Source: an uncultured Eubacteriales bacterium
GTDB lineage: Bacteria > Bacillota > Clostridia > Christensenellales > QALW01
Assembly (NCBI GenBank): GCA_900552055.1
Contig: URYI01000045.1
Coordinates: 1-13,496 of the forward strand
Direction of reading: 5' to 3'
DNA length: 13,496 bases
How positions within the stretch are numbered: position 1 is the first letter of the stretch; every line of letters begins with the position of its first letter. Positions 1-6,571 of the stretch are shown here, in pieces. A program made the position numbers and the translations under genes. Under the pieces are notes generated by a model, which saw only the letters and a program-made list of their open reading frames with translations, was not told where the DNA came from and ran no database searches.

Positions 1-42
1 ATTTTACCACTTTTTTGTAATCTTTTCTACTGCTTCGTCTTT

Positions 43-570
43 GTGCGGTGTTGCCTTAAAAAAGATTTAATGAATATGGTAATATCAGACAGCAAGAATA
101 TTCTTCTAATAAGCATTATCTTGCTGCCACTAATGGCACTTGCACTGGTAATGTATAATCGTCTTTCTAAAGATGTCAGCATAATACTTCATCTTTTTAT
201 TATGATTCCCGTCATTCTTTTTTTAGTTACCATTATATTCTGTAGTACATATCTTATTACACAAGCAATACAAATCAAAAAAGGGAAATTCGTTTTGGAG
301 ACAGATAAATTAATAGGAAAAGAAGAGGAAACTCCCAAATCTTTCAGAACTAGTTATTACAGGCCCTACAGATTATATTTTAAATGTAATGAAAAATTCG
401 ATATCCCAGTCATAAAAAGTTACAAATGGTCAAGGTTATACTCAATGCGCGAAAAAGACATTTATTTTACTTCTGAAACTGGCGATATCTTTCTTTTAGT
501 AAAAATGAATAAAGGAATAGCAATGGTATATAACACTAAATATTTTGAATTATCTACTTCTTTACTTTAA
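43..570 (+). CDS. small membrane protein, unrecognised, possibly 5'-truncated
   Basis: I do not recognise this protein. Counting from the GTG at 43, it has two strongly hydrophobic segments (about residues 19-39 and 47-75), then a basic stretch and a roughly 100-residue soluble C-terminal part rich in Tyr, Lys and beta-type sequence. A two-helix anchor with a cytoplasmic beta domain is the likely topology. No convincing Shine-Dalgarno precedes the GTG at 43 or the ATGs at 70 and 76, and the frame stays open to base 1, so the true start may lie outside the window. It is AT-rich and is the only plus-strand gene, converging on the Big2-repeat gene with a shared terminator between them. Immunity-protein function can be imagined because the neighbour looks toxin-like, but convergent orientation argues against it. 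Confidence 0.6.
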   Translation: MRCCLKKDLMNMVISDSKNILLISIILLPLMALALVMYNRLSKDVSIILHLFIMIPVILFLVTIIFCSTYLITQAIQIKKGKFVLETDKLIGKEEETPKSFRTSYYRPYRLYFKCNEKFDIPVIKSYKWSRLYSMREKDIYFTSETGDIFLLVKMNKGIAMVYNTKYFELSTSLL

Positions 571-600
571 GCAAAAATTATTTTAGTATTCGGGAATATA

Positions 601-640
601 AAACGGTTTGTCTAACAGATATTCGCTAGACAAACCGTTT
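601..640. terminator. bidirectional intrinsic terminator between convergent genes
   Basis: A perfect 14-bp stem (arms 601-614 and 627-640, AAACGGTTTGTCTA and its complement) encloses a 12-base loop. It lies 30 bases after the stop at 570 and just after the minus-strand stop at 649, so it can serve both convergent genes. The flanks are AT-rich but lack a long uninterrupted T run. Confidence 0.8.
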
Positions 641-648
641 GTTTATAA

Positions 649-2622
649 TTAATTATAGTTATTATAATTATCTATTGCAGTACAAATGTCCTCCAGTTTA
701 TATTTTTCTATATTCTGGAATTCAGCATAAACAAGATACTTACTATCATGTGCACAATAATTCATGATTTCATAATAATAATTAGGCAGATCAGGGCTAT
801 CCACTATGCTTTCTAAAGCCTCACCCATACTATTAAACATGGAAACTAAATCAAGTGCCCATTTGAAGTTGAACTTTTGGAAGGCTCGCTCAATAGCTTC
901 ATCCATAAGAGCGGAAGCAAGTTCCCCGCGTACTATCGCCTCCCCTACAGTTAGGACTCTTACCGTGGCCAATACCGCTTTACGAATACAAAGTTTTATT
1001 GGTCCCGTCGTAAAAAAATTCGTCCCAAATACAAAACCTATAATGCTTACAACAACTCCCGCTAATTCTAATGCCGTTGTAAAATCGTAAATATTGTGCC
1101 CACCAAACACTTCTTCTGATTCCGATAAAACTTTAAGTAGATCGCTTTTATCCTCCGTTATATACCAATCGCCAGTTATAAAACGAGCAAAGTAATTTGG
1201 CTCTCTATTATACAAGAGCCTGAAAAAATAATCCTTATAAGGCAATATATCAGATAAATCATTATATAAATATTCCGCAGTTTGTTGAACATAATAAGCT
1301 ACTCCATGCGGATCTATGGCGTACAGCAATTTGATTTCATCATCGGTGAATGTTTGTATATTTCCCCAAGAAGTATCCTGCACAGGGTTTGTCATTGAGC
1401 CTGGTTCCGGCTCTACAACATTCTTTAAAATATTATAGAGAGCACGCTTCGTCAATACCGGATCCACAGAATTATCATAATCAAAAATCATATCTGTATT
1501 AAGGCAAAACCATTCCTTACCTGCATGTTCAAAAACAATTTTGTTAAAATCTCCATCTCTCCGAATAATAACAGTATCCAGCCAAACAGTTATTGTGCGG
1601 CTGTCAGTATGCCGTCCATCGGCTGAAGTGGCGGTAATAGTAACAGTGCCTACTGATTTTGCTATAAGTTCGCCCGTGTACATGCCCACTTCCGCTACCT
1701 CTTCATCGCTGCTGCTCCAGGTGATTGTTTGATTGGTTGCATCCCCTGGGCAGACTATGGCCTGTAGGGTCAAGACGTCGCCTATATACATTATTTCGGG
1801 CACTTGTGTGTATATCATAACCGATTCAACTCGCACGGTGGGCTCGACTGTTATCTCGCACACGCCGCTCCGGCCGCTGCCGTCAGCCGCGGTTGCATAT
1901 ACGTTTGCTACGCCCTCTTTTACCGCCATAATAAAGCCGTTGCTGTAGTTTACCGTAACAACGCTCAAATCGCTGCTGCTCCATACCACTTCCTTATTAT
2001 CCGCGTCCGGCGGGCAGACAGTTTCATGCAGATAGGCAGTGTCCCCTACCGTCATGGTCTTTCTTGCCGGACTGACGCTTACCGACGTCACCAGTACCTC
2101 CTCTGTTACTGTTACCTGGCACTGCGCATATTTTTCACTTCCGTCCATCGCACGGGCGTATATATATGCCGTACCTGCCGTTTTGGCAGTTATTATTCCA
2201 TTGCTTACCTCCGCAATATTCTCATTGCTGCTGCTCCAGGCTATGGTTCTGTTGTCCGCATTGGAGGGGAACACATTTGCATACAGGGTATAATTTTCTC
2301 CCTCCTCCAATGAAATGCTGGTGCGGCTTAAGGTTACTGAGTCTACATATATCGGCCCGCTGGTTACGTTTACCGTTATATAGTCCTTTTCCCCGCTGCC
2401 GTCTGTCGCCTCCGCGTATATTTTTGCGCTTCCATCCTTAACCGCATATATATAGCCGGTAGCCGCATTAACTGTCGCTACGCTTGTATTGTTGCTGTAC
2501 CACCTTACGCTCCTGCACTCTGCGTCCAGCGGGCAGACCTCTGCACGAGCGTTATAATACCACTGCCCTGCTTTCAGGGTAACGCTCTCAGGCGTTACCT
2601 TCACTGAATTTACACATATCAT
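649..2622 (-). CDS. Big2 immunoglobulin-like repeat protein with unknown C-terminal domain
   Basis: This 657-residue protein has four tandem Big2 (bacterial Ig-like group 2) repeats at about residues 1-88, 91-172, 176-260 and 263-347. Each carries the family signature: a V-x-S-V strand, a C/F-P-x-x-A-x-N turn, a W-S/Y-S-S/N motif, A-x-V, and a final A-x-A/S-x-D-G-S/R segment. Residues about 350-657 form a separate domain I do not recognise, with a hydrophobic segment at about 519-541 and a Tyr/Asn-rich tail. There is no signal peptide, sortase motif or S-layer anchor, which is unusual because Big2 domains normally work outside the cell. The start is secure: GGGAGG sits 8 bases upstream of the ATG. 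The gene follows the DUF1906-like gene by 31 bases, so the two are probably co-transcribed. DNA for the C-terminal domain is visibly more AT-rich than that for the repeats, suggesting a domain swap. A surface or effector role is inference. Confidence 0.85.
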   Translation of the reverse strand: MICVNSVKVTPESVTLKAGQWYYNARAEVCPLDAECRSVRWYSNNTSVATVNAATGYIYAVKDGSAKIYAEATDGSGEKDYITVNVTSGPIYVDSVTLSRTSISLEEGENYTLYANVFPSNADNRTIAWSSSNENIAEVSNGIITAKTAGTAYIYARAMDGSEKYAQCQVTVTEEVLVTSVSVSPARKTMTVGDTAYLHETVCPPDADNKEVVWSSSDLSVVTVNYSNGFIMAVKEGVANVYATAADGSGRSGVCEITVEPTVRVESVMIYTQVPEIMYIGDVLTLQAIVCPGDATNQTITWSSSDEEVAEVGMYTGELIAKSVGTVTITATSADGRHTDSRTITVWLDTVIIRRDGDFNKIVFEHAGKEWFCLNTDMIFDYDNSVDPVLTKRALYNILKNVVEPEPGSMTNPVQDTSWGNIQTFTDDEIKLLYAIDPHGVAYYVQQTAEYLYNDLSDILPYKDYFFRLLYNREPNYFARFITGDWYITEDKSDLLKVLSESEEVFGGHNIYDFTTALELAGVVVSIIGFVFGTNFFTTGPIKLCIRKAVLATVRVLTVGEAIVRGELASALMDEAIERAFQKFNFKWALDLVSMFNSMGEALESIVDSPDLPNYYYEIMNYCAHDSKYLVYAEFQNIEKYKLEDICTAIDNYNNYN

Positions 2623-2653
2623 TTTTATTTCCTCCCTTCTGCTTCAGATCCAA

Positions 2654-3469
2654 TTAAAACATCTTATGGATAATAACCTCTTCATTACGGACAAGATTCA
2701 AATTAAAGCTGGTGTCATTCCCCGCATCGTCCTGAATAGGATGGCAATTCTTTCCGTACTGCCAAAGCGCTATATCCCGGCGGGTTATGCCTGAAGGAGC
2801 ATAGGGAATCCAGTTATCCGGACGGATAAGATGGCTGGTGGTTATATGGTCGTATTCCTCCAGGCTGGGCGCCACTGCCCAAACCAGGCACTTTTCAAAA
2901 AGCTCCCTGTCCGACTGCATTCCCCGGCTGTATTCCCGGTCAAAAGAGTACACAGCGTCAGTGTTGGCCTTAAAGCCGGGCGTAAAGCCTTCAAAAAGCA
3001 GCGCCTGCGCTAATGCGCGCATATATTCAGCAGTAATATTCTCTTTTTCATCCACTTCCAGGAAAACAGCAGCGCCTGCCGGAACTCCCAGTTCCAGCGC
3101 GGTCAGGGCTATCTTTTTAGCCAGTATTTTCCCCTGCTCCTCTGTTTCCTTAGCTTCATCCGCAATGTATATGGCCGCTATTTTGCAGCCTTTGGAATGA
3201 ATAAATTCTATTTCGTCTCTTGTGAGCGCGTTTTCCCCCACAAGATTCCTGCCCCAGAAATTGGGGTAGATTTTATTTCTCACCACCCATTCAAACTGGG
3301 TAAGATTGTTCTGAAGCGCCGTCCCTGACGGAGTGCGCGAATCCACTCCGAACAGGAGCCTTTCTACATTATCCGTACCTTTAACCGCCGCAAATTCCCC
3401 TTCAGTGTTTTGTACCGCTTGGATATTCTGTACCGTGCCTGCCGTCTGATTTCTTCCTCTGCATGCCAT
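2654..3469 (-). CDS. DUF1906 / Rv2525c-like glycoside-hydrolase-fold protein
   Basis: This 271-residue protein resembles the DUF1906 (Rv2525c-like) family, a TIM-barrel fold related to glycoside hydrolases and GH25 lysozymes. The markers in order are L-F-G-V-D-S near residue 40, N-F-W-G-R-N near 71, L-T-R-D-E-I-E-F-I-H-S-K-G followed by a hydrophobic A-A-I-Y-I strand near 85-103, F-L-E-V-D-E near 138, and a late A-L-W-Q-Y-G strand near 235. The Asp in F-G-V-D and the acids in L-E-V-D are the natural catalytic candidates. The first 35 residues are polar and Gln/Asn-rich and are not a signal peptide, although known relatives are commonly exported (Rv2525c by Tat). AGAGGT lies 8 bases upstream of the ATG. 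It is the first gene of a pair with the Big2-repeat gene, with a probable promoter-operator at 3547-3585. Cell-wall glycan binding or cleavage is inferred; catalysis is unproven for most of this family. Confidence 0.7.
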   Translation of the reverse strand: MACRGRNQTAGTVQNIQAVQNTEGEFAAVKGTDNVERLLFGVDSRTPSGTALQNNLTQFEWVVRNKIYPNFWGRNLVGENALTRDEIEFIHSKGCKIAAIYIADEAKETEEQGKILAKKIALTALELGVPAGAAVFLEVDEKENITAEYMRALAQALLFEGFTPGFKANTDAVYSFDREYSRGMQSDRELFEKCLVWAVAPSLEEYDHITTSHLIRPDNWIPYAPSGITRRDIALWQYGKNCHPIQDDAGNDTSFNLNLVRNEEVIIHKMF

Positions 3470-3546
3470 AAAATATTACCTCTTTTCTTATATATTTTTA
3501 TTGTATTTCTGATTGGATTCAACCAATCTTCCGCAGCTGCACGGAC

Positions 3547-3585
3547 AGTATAAAAGTTAACCCGGACACTTTCTGTCCGGGTTAA
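3547..3585 (-). promoter_or_regulatory. dyad operator with -10-like hexamer before the DUF1906/Big2 operon
   Basis: A perfect 12-bp inverted repeat (arms 3557-3568 and 3574-3585; minus strand TTAACCCGGACA and complement) has a 5-base spacer. Four bases beyond it on the minus strand is TATACT (3547-3552), a good -10 match. The start codon of the next minus-strand gene is 77 bases further downstream. The same architecture, with closely similar sequence, precedes the HTH regulator (11266-11304), so I read it as an operator. It could instead terminate the zinc-ribbon gene ending at 3666, but minus-strand DNA after it lacks a T run. A small hairpin (3511-3528, GATTGG arms) lies in the presumed leader. 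Confidence 0.5.
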
Positions 3586-3665
3586 AAAAATTTTTTTGCT
3601 TTTATTTAAATTTATACGGCACTTATTTCAGCCGCCCTCCCTGCGGACGGCAGCATAAAAACTGT

Positions 3666-3962
3666 TTATTCCTCCTGAGGTGGTTCCTTTTCAATAGGCA
3701 GAACCAGCTTTGCAAAAAATAAAATCCCTATAAGCACAAAATTACTGATGCGAAAAAATTCAAAGCTTTTTATGGTAAAATCAATTATGAGTTTCACAGC
3801 GATTAACGCAATCATAATCACAGCGCTTTTATTGTCCGGCGGCCTAAGTATTATTTTCTTTTTACAGTTCGGGCATTCTGCGGCAGTGCGGCAGCTCAAA
3901 CAAAATTCTTTTCTCAACAGCCCTATTCTGCAATCACAATGCGGACAACAGTTATTTTTCAT
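3666..3962 (-). CDS. zinc-ribbon protein with two membrane helices
   Basis: This 98-residue protein starts with a Cys-rich head: C-P-H-C about residues 6-9, C-L-S-C about 21-24 and C-P-N-C about 31-34, the spacing of a zinc ribbon. Two hydrophobic segments (about 46-63 and 70-88) and an acidic tail follow. It resembles the short clostridial proteins that combine paired CxxC motifs with two transmembrane helices; function is unknown. I chose the ATG at 3962 because AGAGG lies 8 bases upstream. A GTG at 3971 would add three residues but would overlap that ribosome site. It is AT-rich, monocistronic-looking, and one of three adjacent orphan membrane-protein genes. Confidence 0.7.
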   Translation of the reverse strand: MKNNCCPHCDCRIGLLRKEFCLSCRTAAECPNCKKKIILRPPDNKSAVIMIALIAVKLIIDFTIKSFEFFRISNFVLIGILFFAKLVLPIEKEPPQEE

Positions 3963-4165
3963 CTCATCCACCTCTAAATTAAGTTCTAAGAATAAACGCC
4001 ATATTCTCTGTCATTAACATGCTTGTTATAAAAGGCACTTTTTATTAAAACGTCGTCCGCACCGCTCATATTGTACCGCCTTTTAAAAATATCCGCTGTG
4101 CATTTTTAAATATGCGCAGCTTTCGCAGCAATGCGAGCAATAATATTACCCGCTTTAACGCTCCG

Positions 4166-4603
4166 TCAGGCGTGAACCTGACTATTTTCCGTATTCTTGC
4201 GCTGCCTGATTTTGTTTATAAGCGCACTGCTTCTTTCTACAATAACAACAACAAAATATACTATTCTTATCAATATCAATGCAATAAAGCTGACTGCTGT
4301 CAATTCAGGTATCAAGAAGCCAAGCGTAGGTATATAAACAACAATCGCCATGGCAATGCCGTTCAATATATCTTTAAGTTTTGTTTTCCATTCAAAGGAC
4401 GTGAAGTAAAGAATGCCGTGGCTTATGGTAAACTCGGACAAAATTATGAAAACAGCCAACGGCCCGAATAGATAAATAGAAAGAATTCCATACTTATCAG
4501 CATCCGATGAATCATATGTTAATTCATCATGAAATAAAAAAGCAAAGCCAATGATTGTAGCAAGTATAACAAGCGTGCTGACTACTATAAATACCTTTCT
4601 CAT
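4166..4603 (-). CDS. four-helix integral membrane protein, unrecognised
   Basis: The 145-residue product has four predicted membrane segments at about residues 4-24, 40-60, 82-98 and 101-122, ending in a basic, polar tail (K-I-R-Q-R-K-N). No catalytic motif or known family is visible. A GGAG ribosome site sits 9 bases upstream of the ATG, supporting the start. It is flanked by gaps of about 200 and 157 bases on the same strand as its neighbours, so it may have its own promoter (see 4632-4660). Small membrane proteins of this type are common and uninformative; I assign no function. Confidence 0.65.
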   Translation of the reverse strand: MRKVFIVVSTLVILATIIGFAFLFHDELTYDSSDADKYGILSIYLFGPLAVFIILSEFTISHGILYFTSFEWKTKLKDILNGIAMAIVVYIPTLGFLIPELTAVSFIALILIRIVYFVVVIVERSSALINKIRQRKNTENSQVHA

Positions 4604-4631
4604 GTCCTTAGCTCCTTATTTAAAAATTAAT

Positions 4632-4660
4632 AAAATATAATATACTGAACGTTCTGCCAA
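4632..4660 (-). promoter_or_regulatory. possible promoter for the four-helix membrane protein gene
   Basis: On the minus strand TTGGCA (4655-4660, five of six to TTGACA) is followed 17 bases later by TATTTT (4632-4637) within a very AT-rich stretch, about 30 bases before the start codon at 4603. The -10 match is weak, and the 8-bp palindrome GAACGTTC lies in the spacer. Confidence 0.3.
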
Positions 4661-4760
4661 AATACGATAAACCGGTTGGCGCGTTCGTATAAATATTCCG
4701 CCGCACAGATAAGCGGGTGGAACAAGCTAAAATTACGGCAGTATAAACACAGCCCGGGCA

Positions 4761-5279
4761 CTACTTTCTCACAACATGATACCAGTCGCCGGTGATTCTT
4801 TTGGCAGTTCCCTCATTAATCTTATCCATCAATTTTGGCTTCCCTTCCGGGGAATACACCAATGAATATAATAAGTTATCTGTTTTAAAATATACGGTAC
4901 CATTGTAATATTCTATATTATCCAGATGAGCATCTTTGTGAGGGAACGCTTCCCGAATTTTAAGAAAGCTGTTCTTTATATCTTCAGGCACTGTTATAAT
5001 TTCAGCATCATATAGTATTTCCCCGCTAATTTCGCCATGACCGTACCTGAAAGTGCATATGCCGTTTTCAGTCGGATGTTCTTGGCTGTACTCGGTGCAG
5101 AAGGACGCCACAGCCTCAAAGTCGGCCTGATAATCTGCAAAATCCTCTACATTATACGCCCATTTTGAAATATAACTAAATATAGCCAGAATACCAACAT
5201 GCACAGTAGCCCAAACCAAAACTGCTATAATTATTCCAATTACAGTCCACTTAACAGTTGTCCGAAGATTGCTTTTCAT
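4761..5279 (-). CDS. membrane-anchored protein, unrecognised
   Basis: This 172-residue protein has a basic N-terminus and one hydrophobic segment (about residues 11-36). A roughly 135-residue soluble domain follows, rich in acidic and aromatic residues, with alternating beta-type stretches such as G-T-V-Y-F-K-T and L-L-Y-S-L-V-Y. The pattern suggests an N-terminally anchored extracytoplasmic domain; an uncleaved signal anchor seems likelier than a cleaved signal. GGGAGAGG upstream of the ATG supports the start. No family is recognised. It sits on the minus strand with the two other small membrane-protein genes but is separated from the next by 157 bases, so operon membership is uncertain. Confidence 0.65.
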   Translation of the reverse strand: MKSNLRTTVKWTVIGIIIAVLVWATVHVGILAIFSYISKWAYNVEDFADYQADFEAVASFCTEYSQEHPTENGICTFRYGHGEISGEILYDAEIITVPEDIKNSFLKIREAFPHKDAHLDNIEYYNGTVYFKTDNLLYSLVYSPEGKPKLMDKINEGTAKRITGDWYHVVRK

Positions 5280-5856
5280 AAAAATTCACCTCTCCCTTTA
5301 AATATCTCCGAAAAAACGGCATAAATTCCTTTTTTGCAATCCAAACCCGGCGCCTATCTTATGCAGGCTAGCCTAAATAACACTGTCAAAGCGCCTCCCC
5401 GTAAAGATAAAAACGACCGTCCTATATTTAAAGCTCTTTTAGCAGACCCTCTGCACGCATCCATGCCGCAGCTTTGTGTTTATATTATAAATATTTTAAC
5501 TATTTCATTATATTGGATAACAGAATAAATGTCCAGCCGCAAAATGAAATTTTATAAAAAATTTTGTATGCTAGCTTGACATAATGCAGCGATATATCAA
5601 ATAAAGCTGAATATACGGCTGCATAGCCTATATAATCTATATAGCGTTAGTGTCCAAGGGCTGATACGCTTCGGCGGGAAAACACGCCTTTCCCAGGCTT
5701 TCCTCGGCCGGCACATGCTTTTCCCCCTTCCCCGTCTGCCTTGAGAACATTAAAAACAGGATTCTTTACGGCCTTGAGATTTCAGAGCCAAACTTATACT
5801 GCTTTATGCCACGCAAGGCACCTCCAATTTATGCTCCGCCAGGCACTCAAACGGCA

Positions 5857-5882
5857 TTGCCGGGCGCGCAGCGCGCCGGCAA
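5857..5882. repeat. GC-rich hairpin sharing a 15-base word with 13273-13287
   Basis: The sequence folds as TTGCCGG, a bulged G, CGC, a five-base loop GCAGC, then the complementary arm. The word AGCGCGCCGGCAAGC (5870-5884) recurs exactly at 13273-13287, also as the 3' arm of a hairpin with a five-base loop. This looks like a REP-like dispersed palindrome family, but two copies are weak support. Confidence 0.4.
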
Positions 5883-5972
5883 GCCAAAGCAGCGCGGCAT
5901 GGGCGCAGCTCCAGCCAGTTGAGGCTACATTGTCCTTTATGCCCCAGCGCTGTCCTGTCCGCTCCAAAAACT

Positions 5973-5997
5973 AAAAAACCGGACAAAGACTGCCCGG
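5973..5997 (-). terminator. intrinsic terminator of the seven-gene operon
   Basis: On the minus strand, eight bases after the CYTH stop codon, a 7-bp stem (CCGGGCA / TGTCCGG, with one G-U pair) with loop GTCTT is followed directly by six T residues and, shortly after, another T run. Confidence 0.75.
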
Positions 5998-6004
5998 ATA
6001 AAAA

Positions 6005-6571
6005 TTATTTTTTCATTTTTTCCTTGAAAAAGCGTCTTGACTTGCTTTCCGAGTTGTCAACTCGATCAAGAAATTCCAAGAGGCTTTTTATTATGCCTCC
6101 GCTTAACAGGCATTCTGCCACAGAACAGAGCATGCGTTCCGCATATTTTTCGTACTGCTCTTTATATTCTATTTCCAGCTCATAATCAGTAACGCCGAGA
6201 TAGGCATTTTTATCAAGCACTATTTCGCAGAACTCATCCCTATAAACTGCCCTTCTTTGGGTAATAAGACTGCCCTGCAAATAAAGGCCCCTGCTGCTGA
6301 AGTAAGTTTCATTAAATTCATCACTTGTAAACAGGCGGCTTTCAATACTGCCATACAGCGGCGCTTCACCATGGCATTTAATTTCAGCAGTATATTTCCC
6401 ATCCTTAAAACGAATACGGCAGGTTATTCCCTTGCTGTTCATTTCTAAATTTTCCGTATCAAAATAATAATTGGTCTGCAATACCGGTTCAGCGTCCAAG
6501 TCTCCTATTTTATTTATAATTTCATGATATTCTTCCGCTGTAAGCAACAGCTTTTTTTCAAATTCAAGCAT
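6005..6571 (-). CDS. CYTH-domain phosphohydrolase (triphosphate tunnel fold)
   Basis: This 188-residue protein begins with E-x-E-x-K (E3, E5, K7), the defining N-terminal motif of the CYTH / triphosphate tunnel metalloenzyme family. Further family-like strands follow: Q-T-N-Y-Y-F-D-T (32-39), R-I-R (52-54), A-E-I-K (62-65), R-R-A-V-Y-R (106-111), E-I-V-L-D (116-120) and Y-E-L-E-I-E-Y (130-136). Charged residues on alternating positions would line the tunnel. Known members hydrolyse inorganic triphosphate or thiamine triphosphate, or make cAMP; the substrate here is unknown. The start is set by GGGG-AAG upstream, and the ATG lies inside the last codons of the acyl-ligase gene (8-base overlap), indicating translational coupling. 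It is the last gene of the operon. Because it travels with carrier-protein chemistry, a substrate specific to the pathway is possible, but that is inference. Confidence 0.8.
   Translation of the reverse strand: MLEFEKKLLLTAEEYHEIINKIGDLDAEPVLQTNYYFDTENLEMNSKGITCRIRFKDGKYTAEIKCHGEAPLYGSIESRLFTSDEFNETYFSSRGLYLQGSLITQRRAVYRDEFCEIVLDKNAYLGVTDYELEIEYKEQYEKYAERMLCSVAECLLSGGIIKSLLEFLDRVDNSESKSRRFFKEKMKK

Larger units (their letters stand above)
5280..6004. other. 725-base intergenic region with structured GC-rich half
   Basis: No convincing gene is present. Bases about 5460-5640 are AT-rich with several TATA-type tracts. Bases about 5640-5960 are clearly more GC-rich and hold a strong hairpin (5857-5882). 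The longest plus-strand reading frame here (5741-5974) has low-complexity composition and no ribosome site. A 37-codon minus-strand frame (5637-5750, starting M-F-S-R-Q-T-G) also has no Shine-Dalgarno. The abrupt composition change suggests an inserted repeat element or a decayed gene. The operon terminator occupies the right end (5973-5997). Confidence 0.5.

Noticed and set aside
43..570. Left-edge membrane protein as an immunity partner of the Big2 protein
   Set aside because: Immunity genes normally follow the toxin gene on the same strand; this one is convergent and separated by a bidirectional terminator.
1157..1180. The I-T-G-D-W-Y word is shared by the Big2 protein (near residue 482) and the C-terminus of the protein at 4761-5279
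   Set aside because: The match is six residues with no similarity around it; most likely coincidence.
1700..2240. Recurring DNA word GCTGCTGCTCCA, suggestive of a short-repeat array
   Set aside because: It encodes the conserved W-S-S-S motif of successive Big2 domains at about 88-codon spacing, so it is a protein-level repeat and not a CRISPR or VNTR array.
1541..2441. Several overlapping plus-strand frames across the Big2 repeats
   Set aside because: These are antisense shadows of the repeated Ig domains; their own repetitiveness only mirrors the minus-strand repeats.
4112..4471. 119-codon plus-strand frame
   Set aside because: It is antisense to the four-helix membrane protein gene, is Asn/Tyr-rich and has no Shine-Dalgarno; the minus-strand gene has both a ribosome site and hydrophobic periodicity.
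5334..5528. 64-codon plus-strand frame in the intergenic region
   Set aside because: No ribosome site or recognisable domain, and no neighbouring plus-strand gene; insufficient to call.
5576..5610. TTGACA on the plus strand as a promoter
   Set aside because: No acceptable -10 hexamer at 16-18 bases and no plus-strand gene downstream.
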